A stretch of 64,000 nucleotides of DNA from Flavobacteriales bacterium (GTDB lineage Bacteria; Bacteroidota; Bacteroidia; UBA10329): contig WGMW01000006.1 of assembly GCA_016124845.1 (NCBI GenBank), forward strand, positions 62,001-126,000, in the 5' to 3' direction. The notes under the pieces were generated by a model that worked only from the letters and a program-made list of their open reading frames with translations, had not been told where the DNA came from and made no database searches. The position numbers and the translations under genes are program-made. Of this stretch, positions 34,515-42,126 are shown piece after piece. How positions within the stretch are numbered: the first letter of the stretch is position 1; every line of letters begins with the position of its first letter.

Positions 34515-35960
34515 TCAGTACTTCACCAGACAGAACTCTTCGTTGCAAGACAAGTTTACAGCAGCCGGATCTTCTCCCTTTCTGAGTACCATCAGACCTT
34601 GAGAAACACAGGTTTCGTTTGATGGCAACAAGTGCGTATTGTAGTTTCTCAGCTTTAGAGAAGCGTAGACACTTGGCCGCAGTTCGCCATCTACCGATAT
34701 ACAGTTAGCTCCAGAGATTTCCTTGGCATTCTCTTCAAGCCAACTCGTGGTCTTGGCCGGACGGGAGTTGATAAACAAGAACTGCTTTATTAACAGCACC
34801 AAGAACAAACCACCGAATACCCACTTCATTGGGCGAATTTTCTCCGATATGTAAGCTATGGTCTCCATTGTCAAAATGGCCACAAACATGAAAATCGGAG
34901 CGTAGTACCAACCAAGTTTTACAGCCGATAGATCGAGTATCAGCATGACCGTTAATATCATGGAAGTTGAAAACAGCAGAGGTTTGTTGTGAATCGAACG
35001 AATCTTCTCCTTCCAATTTCCTCTAAACAATTGATACGCACCAAGAATAACTCCTGCGTAAAAAATGTAACTCCATAAGCCCATCAAAATGTCCAGTATG
35101 ACAAAAAAGTAGAACGGCTTAGTTCCTCGTTCCTCACCAAATGTGCCTTGGCCTATGAACCGCTGCCAAGTGTCATTGATCAGCATGGTGCTCAATGCTC
35201 CATCGCTCCCATAATGACTTTCTGATGCATCAAACGAGGCACCATATTTTCCTGAGAGGTAAAACCAACTGGATGCCATCCCTACATAAATTAAGAACGC
35301 CAACCAGACATTCGGATCCTTCAGCACCTTACGAAACGTACCTGAAAGCAGTACAAAAACCAACGTGCCCGGTAAGAGAAAAACGGAGGTCGTGCCCTTG
35401 CTGTAAAAGGCCAGACCCAGAAATGCTCCGGCCACAAGAATCGCCCAGCGATAACCGAAATCATGATATAGCAGAAAGAAGTACGCGAACGCGGCCAGAA
35501 ACAATATCAGAAACCCATCAAAATCTGCTGTTCGGCCAATGTGCGCCTCAAATACGGCCCTGCTTGACATGAGAATAAGACAGGTGCCAAATGCGAACAG
35601 CTTGGACCGGTACAAACTGACCAGAGAAAACACGACAACTAAAAACACAATACTGGCCAATGCAGATGGCAAACGAGAACTGAATACGCTTGGGCCGAAC
35701 AGTTGATATGATGCGGTCATTGACCAAATGAGCAAAGGAGGTTTCGAATTCCATGTATCGATCTCATCCCCATAATAATAGTCGATGTAATTACCGCGAT
35801 GAGCCATTTCCACAGCAGTAACGATCTGTCTTGCCTCATCCCAATCCTCAACGTCCGTTGAGCCTAACTTCCAGATTGAGAAGAAAGAGGCCAATAGCAA
35901 AACAATCAGAAGCAATCGATTACCCTGCCAAATAAACTTAAACTCATCCGTCATTTTCAT
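34515..35960 (-). CDS. GT39/ArnT-like membrane glycosyltransferase
   Basis: A 481-residue GT-C-type membrane enzyme. The first luminal loop after helix 1 has the catalytic-type acidic pair in GSTDVEDWDEARQI, followed by the family's YYGDEIDTWNSKPPLLIW. About ten further transmembrane helices follow and a short soluble end. Proteins of this kind move a sugar from polyprenyl phosphate to lipid A, protein or polysaccharide; the acceptor is unknown. It is convergent with the higBA cassette. Confidence 0.87.
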   Translation of the reverse strand: MKMTDEFKFIWQGNRLLLIVLLLASFFSIWKLGSTDVEDWDEARQIVTAVEMAHRGNYIDYYYGDEIDTWNSKPPLLIWSMTASYQLFGPSVFSSRLPSALASIVFLVVVFSLVSLYRSKLFAFGTCLILMSSRAVFEAHIGRTADFDGFLILFLAAFAYFFLLYHDFGYRWAILVAGAFLGLAFYSKGTTSVFLLPGTLVFVLLSGTFRKVLKDPNVWLAFLIYVGMASSWFYLSGKYGASFDASESHYGSDGALSTMLINDTWQRFIGQGTFGEERGTKPFYFFVILDILMGLWSYIFYAGVILGAYQLFRGNWKEKIRSIHNKPLLFSTSMILTVMLILDLSAVKLGWYYAPIFMFVAILTMETIAYISEKIRPMKWVFGGLFLVLLIKQFLFINSRPAKTTSWLEENAKEISGANCISVDGELRPSVYASLKLRNYNTHLLPSNETCVSQGLMVLRKGEDPAAVNLSCNEEFCLVKY

Positions 35961-36037
35961 CGGCTACAATGTAGCAAATGAAATGTACCACGTTATTATA
36001 TACAAGACGAGATAAGAAGAATAGCTCGAAATGATAA

Positions 36038-36541
36038 TTAAGCCACCTTGATACGCGAACCAGCCCAACTCTTCACCAACGGAATTCGCCAATTGGTCTG
36101 AAGTTCTGAATAGGAAGTGACCATGTTATTGAAAACCGTGGTCTGCTCGTTCAAAGCTCCGTGTTCAAATGCTTCTGAAACTTTATTGGCATGAACGGTT
36201 TGGAGTTGACCATCCGAATCGAGATATGCCAAGCTCATTCGATCGAAAAGGTCGATGTTCAGTTTCCGCTCAATGGAGCGTATCTGAGCTACAGAACTAT
36301 CAATGCTGCAACCGCTGGCTGAACCAGCATCTTCATCCACCATCATTACCAGAAAACGATTGTAAAGCACATCGGCAGCGGCTTTCAGAGGCGCGCCATG
36401 GCTTTTCCAATCAGCTGCAAATGTGCTGGCAAGTTGCTTCACTTCGGCAGCTTCGGCATCAGTCAAATTTCGAGATGCTTGATACACCCAAGCTCTTGAG
36501 TTGGGTGCGAATCCTTCGAATGTTTCGAGTGTTGTTTTCAT
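36038..36541 (-). CDS. Uncharacterised protein often mislabelled 'ABC transporter ATPase'
   Basis: A 167-residue soluble protein: VYQASRNLTDAEAAEVKQLA, ADWKSHGAPLKAAADVLYNR, FLVMMVDEDAGSASGCSIDS and IERKLNIDLFDRMSLAYL. In other Bacteroidota this family is found beside an iron-sulphur protein, as here, and carries the name ABC transporter ATPase, but no Walker A or B motif is present. A conserved cysteine in SASGCSIDSS may be functional. Function unknown; the position points to the redox module next door. Confidence 0.75.
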   Translation of the reverse strand: MKTTLETFEGFAPNSRAWVYQASRNLTDAEAAEVKQLASTFAADWKSHGAPLKAAADVLYNRFLVMMVDEDAGSASGCSIDSSVAQIRSIERKLNIDLFDRMSLAYLDSDGQLQTVHANKVSEAFEHGALNEQTTVFNNMVTSYSELQTNWRIPLVKSWAGSRIKVA

Positions 36542-36620
36542 ACTGAGAGTCGATTGTCCATAGTCAACAGCCCATGGTTCTATTTGTTTCTATCGACTGT
36601 CGTCCGTGGACTGAGCGCTA

Positions 36621-37412
36621 TTATAGATCATTCGCCTGAGCGATGAGTTCGGCCACGTCAAGCACTTGCGTTTCGTCCTGTTTGTCGTTGTACTTCACAC
36701 CATCGGTCATCATGGTATTGCAAAACGGACATCCCGTGGCGATCACATCTGGTTTCAGAGCCAAAGCCTCCTCTGCCCTTTCCATGTTGACTTCCTTGTT
36801 GCCCGGCTCAGCTTCCTTGAACATCTGTGCACCACCTGCACCACAGCACAGTCCGTTGGCACGCGAACGCTTCATCTCGGCCAATTCAACATCCAACTTC
36901 TCAATCACGCTGCGTGGCGCTTCATATTCGCCATTAGCGCGACCCAAATAACATGGATCATGGAACGTGATCTTTTTGCCTTTGAACTCACCACCTTCAA
37001 CCTTCAACTTTCCTTCGTTGATGAGTTGTTGAACCAGTTGCGTGTGATGGATCACTTCGTACTTACCGCCCAATTCAGGGTACTCATTTTTCAATGTGTT
37101 GAAGCAATGCGGACAACCGGTCACGATCTTCTTCACTTCATAGGCGTTCAGCACCTGAATGTTGCTCATGGCCTGCATCATGAAGGTGAACTCGTTACCA
37201 GCACGTTTGGCGGGATCGCCAGTGCAGCTTTCTTCTGTTCCGAGCACGGCAAACTTCATATCCACCTTGTTCAGAATCTTGACGATCGCCTTGGTTATCT
37301 TCTTGGCGCGGTCGTCAAAACTACCCGAACATCCAACCCAAAACAGGATATCAGGCGTTTCGCCAGCGGCCATCATTTCGGCCATCGTTGGTACTTTCAA
37401 TGCTTCACTCAT
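36621..37412 (-). CDS. HdrB/D-like iron-sulphur protein with CCG domains
   Basis: A 263-residue protein with two cysteine-rich CCG domains as in heterodisulfide reductase HdrB/HdrD and GlcF. The cysteine motifs are LFWVGCSGS, TGCPHCFNTLKNEYP, FHDPCYLGRANG, GLCCGAGGAQMF and GCPFCNTMM. These coordinate a non-cubane [4Fe-4S] centre that handles disulfide or substrate redox. With the next gene upstream it rebuilds an HdrD-like unit in two pieces. The electron acceptor or substrate is not known. Confidence 0.88.
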   Translation of the reverse strand: MSEALKVPTMAEMMAAGETPDILFWVGCSGSFDDRAKKITKAIVKILNKVDMKFAVLGTEESCTGDPAKRAGNEFTFMMQAMSNIQVLNAYEVKKIVTGCPHCFNTLKNEYPELGGKYEVIHHTQLVQQLINEGKLKVEGGEFKGKKITFHDPCYLGRANGEYEAPRSVIEKLDVELAEMKRSRANGLCCGAGGAQMFKEAEPGNKEVNMERAEEALALKPDVIATGCPFCNTMMTDGVKYNDKQDETQVLDVAELIAQANDL

Positions 37413-37468
37413 AGTTCTTTATATCAAATCCTCCGTCTCGTTTTAATCCCCCGCCTCGTTCCTCGCCC

Positions 37469-37485
37469 CCCCCTTTTAAAGGGGG
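37469..37485. repeat. Palindrome CCCCCTTT-T-AAAGGGGG
   Basis: A 17-bp near-perfect palindrome in the 130-bp gap between the two iron-sulphur protein genes. A looser cousin with the same CCCC...GGGG layout lies at 3845-3864 after the FtsB-like gene. Confidence 0.55.
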
Positions 37486-37510
37486 AACTGCGCTATCAAA
37501 ACTTATTTCT

Positions 37511-37544
37511 TTGTCAACCTTATCAACTCTGTCAACTTCAATCT
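37511..37544. repeat. Short degenerate tandem repeat, GTCAAC/TCAACT words
   Basis: Three copies of a TCAAC-containing word spaced about 9-10 bp, overlapping the stop codon of the membrane iron-sulphur gene by 2 bp. Same type as 4902-4934. Confidence 0.5.
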
Positions 37545-38865
37545 ATCCTTCCTGTGCCCAGTTAAATCTGTCTGCTGGTGAGAACTGCCATGGCGCACCG
37601 TTGTTCTCCAAATTGCTCATTACAGGTGCCAATTCCGCTGGCATACTCGACTCTTCCATCACCAAGTATCTTCTAAGATCGATAATGATGCTCAACGGAT
37701 CGATATTGACAGGACAGGCCTCCGTACATGCGTTGCACGAAGTACATGCCCACAATTCTTCTGGCGTGATGTAATCGTGCAAAAGCGATTTTCCGTCATC
37801 CACAAAGGTGCCTTTGTTCACATCGATAATGGCACCAACCTCCTCCAAACGATCACGTGTGTCCATCATGATCTTGCGCGGAGAAAGCTTCTTGCCAGTA
37901 ATATTTGCTGGACAATTTGAGGTACAGCGGCCACATTCCGTACAACTGTAAGCGTTCATCAACTGAACCCAACTGAGGTCCTGAACGTCTTTCGCCCCGA
38001 AACGCTGATGCTCAGCTTCGCCAGCAGGCTCTGCAGGTGCTGCAAATGGATCGGCATTCGGATCGAGCATCAACTCCACTTCCTTCTTTACCGACTCCAA
38101 GTTTGTGAACTGACCTTTGGGTGTGAGCTTGGAGAAGTACACGTTAGGGAATGCAAGAATGATGTGAAAATGCTTGGAGTAAGGAAGGTAATTCAGGAAG
38201 AACAAGATTCCCGCGATGTGCGCCCACCAGCAAACGCGCTCAATCAGGTGAAGCGTTTCATAACTCATTCCAGAGAAAACTGGGGCAATCAAGCCACTAA
38301 TTAGGAATGGTCCTGCAGCTCGATGTTCGTCTGGAAAGTTGGCTTCGGCCGCATTCATGATCAGAAGTGCACACATCAACACGATCTCAATGATCAGGAT
38401 GTAATTCGCATCCTTGAACGGCCATCCTTTCATTTCGGTGCTGTGGAAACGACCGATCTTCATCACGTTCCTTCTCCAAAGGAAAATGGCACAGGCAACA
38501 ATCACCAACACACCCAGAATCTCGAAGAAGTTGATGGCAGCGGTGTAAAGTCCTCCAAGAACTGGTGCGAAAATGCGGTGCGTTCCAAAAAGACCATCGA
38601 TGATGATCTCTGCCACCTCAATATTGATCAGCAGGAAACCTGCATAGACAATGATGTGAAGCGTTCCTGCAATGGGCCGAACCACCATTTTGGACTGCCC
38701 CAATGCCACGCGGAGCATCAGGTTCATTCGATCGCTGGCGCGGTCTTTTCTGTCGATGTCTCTTCCGAGAAGGACGTTTCTACGAATGCGCATCGCGCTT
38801 TTGGCAAACAGGCCGAAACCTACCGCCAACATGATGAGAAACAGAATCTGTGGGATGTACTCCAT
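37543..38865 (-). CDS. Membrane-bound 4Fe-4S ferredoxin protein, HdrE/D-like
   Basis: A 440-residue protein. Several transmembrane helices occupy the first ~270 residues and carry histidines suited to heme b binding (for example in AGTLHIIVYAGFLL and LIERVCWWAHIAG), as in NarI/HdrE-type cytochromes. The C-terminal third has two [4Fe-4S] motifs, CTECGRCTSNCP and CTSCNACTEACP. It probably passes electrons between the quinone pool and the HdrB-like protein encoded next. This pathway is inferred from domain layout only. Confidence 0.87.
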   Translation of the reverse strand: MEYIPQILFLIMLAVGFGLFAKSAMRIRRNVLLGRDIDRKDRASDRMNLMLRVALGQSKMVVRPIAGTLHIIVYAGFLLINIEVAEIIIDGLFGTHRIFAPVLGGLYTAAINFFEILGVLVIVACAIFLWRRNVMKIGRFHSTEMKGWPFKDANYILIIEIVLMCALLIMNAAEANFPDEHRAAGPFLISGLIAPVFSGMSYETLHLIERVCWWAHIAGILFFLNYLPYSKHFHIILAFPNVYFSKLTPKGQFTNLESVKKEVELMLDPNADPFAAPAEPAGEAEHQRFGAKDVQDLSWVQLMNAYSCTECGRCTSNCPANITGKKLSPRKIMMDTRDRLEEVGAIIDVNKGTFVDDGKSLLHDYITPEELWACTSCNACTEACPVNIDPLSIIIDLRRYLVMEESSMPAELAPVMSNLENNGAPWQFSPADRFNWAQEG

Positions 38866-38877
38866 ATCTAAACGTGA

Positions 38878-39858
38878 CTACTTTTTCTTCTTTTCCTTTC
38901 TACCGAAAACCGAAACATGCACATAGCGGTTCGGGTTCGCTTTTATGTCAACAAACAGGCTATCGAGGTCGCGGGTGGCAGCTTCGAGGTTATTGTAAAT
39001 GGAATCGTTGGCGAAGAGCTTTCCGATGGTTCCTTCTCCCTTGTTGATCTTCTCCATGGCATCGGCCAACTCCGCAAATGTCTTGTTCGCATTATTGATG
39101 GTTGAGGCCAGTTCTGCGGCCGCTAACGTATCGGAAAAACTGGAAAGATTGTTCAACAGGTTATCGATCTCGTCCTTGTTCTCGTTCAATGTAGATGTGA
39201 ATCCTTCCACATCGGCCAATATCTGACCGAGCTTTCCATCCTCAGCCAGAATACCATCGATCCTCAGCGATGCCTCCTTCAGGTTACCCATGGTCGCCTC
39301 CAGATCCATCATGGCCCTTTTAAGCGAGGACGAATTATTCCTCGGGGCAAATACGTAGTGAAAATCATTGACCAACGAATCCAGCGAATCGAACAGCTTG
39401 TCTGCTTTCACCTTTGTGGTGGCAAGGCTGGAAGAAAGGTTGTTCAGTCCAGTAAGCATATCCTCCTCTATCTCCGACACCAGCGTATCGCCTTCCTGAT
39501 AAAATCCTTCTTCGCTTCCTGTTATCAGATTGATGCTGGTTGTACCGAGGAGGTCGGAAACAAGCACGGCCTTGGTTCCTCTTGGTATTTCGTAATTATC
39601 TGCCGTTAGCATGAACTCTACAATGAGATGTTTCTGAAGGACAGGCTCAAAATACACGTCCTTTACCAGCCCTACTTTGTAACCGTTAACGGTAACAGCG
39701 TTGGATTGTGTGAGCCCGCCCACATTCTCATAGGTTGTATAGAAAATACGCTGCTTGCTGAAAATGTCATTTCCCTTCAGGAAATTGTAGCCCCAAACGA
39801 ACGCTACAATGGTTGCAATAGCAATAAATCCAGTACGTATCTCTTTCGAATACTTCAT
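38878..39858 (-). CDS. MCE-family (MlaD-like) lipid transport protein
   Basis: A 326-residue protein with one N-terminal transmembrane anchor (RTGFIAIATIVAFVWGYNFL) and one MCE domain: FYTTYENVGGLTQSNAVTVNGYKVGLVKDV, shown here only in part, then PRGTKAVLVSDLLGTTSINL. A long helical C-terminal region follows (SLRIDGILAEDGKLGQ, LNENKDEIDNLLNN). MCE proteins form hexameric tunnels that move phospholipids between membranes. It starts 1 bp after the amidase stop, but no permease or ATPase partner lies nearby. Confidence 0.92.
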   Translation of the reverse strand: MKYSKEIRTGFIAIATIVAFVWGYNFLKGNDIFSKQRIFYTTYENVGGLTQSNAVTVNGYKVGLVKDVYFEPVLQKHLIVEFMLTADNYEIPRGTKAVLVSDLLGTTSINLITGSEEGFYQEGDTLVSEIEEDMLTGLNNLSSSLATTKVKADKLFDSLDSLVNDFHYVFAPRNNSSSLKRAMMDLEATMGNLKEASLRIDGILAEDGKLGQILADVEGFTSTLNENKDEIDNLLNNLSSFSDTLAAAELASTINNANKTFAELADAMEKINKGEGTIGKLFANDSIYNNLEAATRDLDSLFVDIKANPNRYVHVSVFGRKEKKKK

Positions 39859-39859
39859 A

Positions 39860-42034
39860 TTATTTGCTTAACATCTCTCGGGCTTCCGACACCTTGATGC
39901 GTTCTCCATCTTTGAATGCCACTACGAAAGCCCCTTTGAAACCGAGGTTTCTCAAATCGGTTTGCAGTTTAGTGATTTCCTCAAAATCCTGCGTAGTACC
40001 AACAGTATATTTATAAAGACCACCCTGTTCGTATTGCCAAACTTGCTGCCCTCTGAACTGCGGATCGGTTGCCGAGAGCGGTTTCGCAGAAGTGACCACC
40101 TGAACTCTGAAGATAAGTCCTGGAACAACTGTCTGTGACACAGGATTCTCAGGTTTTGGTTTCTGTGTGGCCCGTTCTTCTATCACTTCCTTGGTCACGG
40201 TTTCCACATTCTGGCCTTTGAGCTCCGCAATGCGTTGCTCCAATTGCTTTTTGCGCAATTGAAGGAAGAGCAGTTCGGCCTCTTCGGGCGTGGCCGCTTT
40301 CTTGTCATCAATGGTCACCTGAAGGTCCTTTGCCTCCTTTTTTCGCACGGCTGCAACGGAATCTTGCTGCGCCTTTTGTCTGGCTGCTTGCCGCGCCTTC
40401 TCCTCCTCTGCCTGTTTCATGGCTTCTTTCTTGGCCTGCTCCGCAGCGATAACAGCGGCAATGGAATCCTTTCTGGCCTGTTCTGCCGCTTCCAGTTTTG
40501 CGATGGAATCGTTTTTCGCCTTTTCGGCAGATGCCTGAATCCGCGCTATGGAATCGATGCGAGCCTGCTCACGTACCAATTTTATTGCGGCAAGCGAATC
40601 GACACGCTGATGCATCGCCTCCGCCTCTTGCTTCTTTCGAGCTTCCTCCAATTCTTTCTCTTTCTCACGCTTGATGGCCTCCAAGCGTTCCTTTTCCGAT
40701 TCGGTCGCGGCCTTACGCTTTGCCTCTTCCAATTCCTCTTCCTTGGCCTCTTTTATCTCCTCCAGCCATTCTTTTGCGTTCTGTTTGGATTCCAATTCCT
40801 TCTTGGCCTTCTCCACTTCTATCTGCTTTAAGGAATCTTCCCGCGCTTTCTGAGCCGCCAGTTCTTTCACTTTCTGCTCCTCCAACTCACGCTTTTTGCG
40901 CTCCATTTCGGCAAGTTTCTCGCGCTTTACTTGCTCCAGCGAATCGGCTTCGGCCTTCAGACGCGCCTGCTTTTCAGCTTCAGCCTTCTGCTTCAATTCC
41001 TCTTTCTTGGCCAACTCAGCCTCACGCTTCTTCTTCTCGTCTATCAGTTTCTGCTTGGCCTGTTCCAACGAATCGGCCACGGCTTTCAAACGCGCTTGTT
41101 CGTCCGCTTTCTTGATGCTGTCTTTTCTGGCCTTTTCGAGTTCAGCCGCCTGTTTTTTCGCTTCTTCAAGCGGTTTGGCTTCAGCAACTTCTGTTTTGGG
41201 TGCAGGCTCCACGTAGCCTTCTGGCAGCGGATCTTCCACCATTTCCTTATACTCCTTGAAACCACGGAAGATGGCCGAGGACATATACGCTTTGCCGTTC
41301 TCTGAATTCAAAAAGTCCTCTTCTGATGAGTTGGTGAGAAAACCCAGTTCGATAAGAATACTGGGCATGGTCGTTCTGCGCAGCACCAGAAAACCTGCCT
41401 GCTTCACACCACGGTCTCTTCGTCCCACGCGGTTCTTGAACTGGTCTTGAACATACTTGGCAATGGCCAAACTCTGCTGCAAAAAAGCACTTTGCATAAT
41501 GGTGAGTGCAATGATGCTTTCAGGTGAATTCGGGTCAAAACCCTCGTACTTGGTCTTGTAATCCTCCTCCAAGTAGATGGCGGAGTTCTCCTTCATGGCC
41601 ACTTCCAAGTTCTCTTGGTTCTTGTGAAGTCCCAACGCGTAGGTTTCCACACCATAGGCAGAAGAATTGGCCGCTGCATTGCAATGGATGCTCAGAAAAA
41701 GGTCGGCTTTGATCTTGTTCGCCACATCTGCCCTTTCGTTCAATCCGATAAAAACGTCCTTGTCGCGGGTGTAAATGACCTTTATTTCTGGAAACTGCGT
41801 TTGAATGTAACCGCCTACCCGAAGTGCCACATCGAGGGCAATGTCTTTCTCCCGTGTTTTGTAGCGACCTGTTCCCAAATTACCTGGGTCGTGACCACCA
41901 TGACCTGCATCAATAACAATGGTCCGAATTCGGAAAGGAGCATCCGCACCTTGGGCCGATCCCCAAAAAGGAATCAGAAGGAATGCAAGAAAAAGAAGAA
42001 ATGGCCGTTTACCAGCCAGTTGCGAATGCATCAT
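39860..42034 (-). CDS. N-acetylmuramoyl-L-alanine amidase with long coiled coil and SPOR-like end
   Basis: A 724-residue secreted amidase; start at the ATG at 42034 (MMHSQLAGKRPFLLFLAFLL) gives a signal peptide. The Amidase_3 domain has IVIDAGHGGHDPGNLG, EKDIALDVALRV, FLSIHCNAAANSS and SILIELGFLTNSSEE, the zinc and catalytic residues. It is followed by about 350 residues that are nearly all Lys, Glu and Ala, predicted as one long helix. The last ~85 residues (FRVQVVTSAKPLSATDPQFR) resemble a peptidoglycan-binding SPOR-type domain. It should split cell-wall peptides at division. Confidence 0.9.
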   Translation of the reverse strand: MMHSQLAGKRPFLLFLAFLLIPFWGSAQGADAPFRIRTIVIDAGHGGHDPGNLGTGRYKTREKDIALDVALRVGGYIQTQFPEIKVIYTRDKDVFIGLNERADVANKIKADLFLSIHCNAAANSSAYGVETYALGLHKNQENLEVAMKENSAIYLEEDYKTKYEGFDPNSPESIIALTIMQSAFLQQSLAIAKYVQDQFKNRVGRRDRGVKQAGFLVLRRTTMPSILIELGFLTNSSEEDFLNSENGKAYMSSAIFRGFKEYKEMVEDPLPEGYVEPAPKTEVAEAKPLEEAKKQAAELEKARKDSIKKADEQARLKAVADSLEQAKQKLIDEKKKREAELAKKEELKQKAEAEKQARLKAEADSLEQVKREKLAEMERKKRELEEQKVKELAAQKAREDSLKQIEVEKAKKELESKQNAKEWLEEIKEAKEEELEEAKRKAATESEKERLEAIKREKEKELEEARKKQEAEAMHQRVDSLAAIKLVREQARIDSIARIQASAEKAKNDSIAKLEAAEQARKDSIAAVIAAEQAKKEAMKQAEEEKARQAARQKAQQDSVAAVRKKEAKDLQVTIDDKKAATPEEAELLFLQLRKKQLEQRIAELKGQNVETVTKEVIEERATQKPKPENPVSQTVVPGLIFRVQVVTSAKPLSATDPQFRGQQVWQYEQGGLYKYTVGTTQDFEEITKLQTDLRNLGFKGAFVVAFKDGERIKVSEAREMLSK

Positions 42035-42126
42035 TATCCCACCCGTGTTCCCCGCTGAAATGGTTAGCTTTGAACGCCTAAAAATAACGCCTTTTCCCCG
42101 AATAGAAGGAGGTAGCAAAGTTTAGT

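Noticed and set aside
36038-36541. ABC transporter ATPase
   Set aside because: The usual database name is not supported: no Walker A, Walker B or signature motif is present in the 167 residues.
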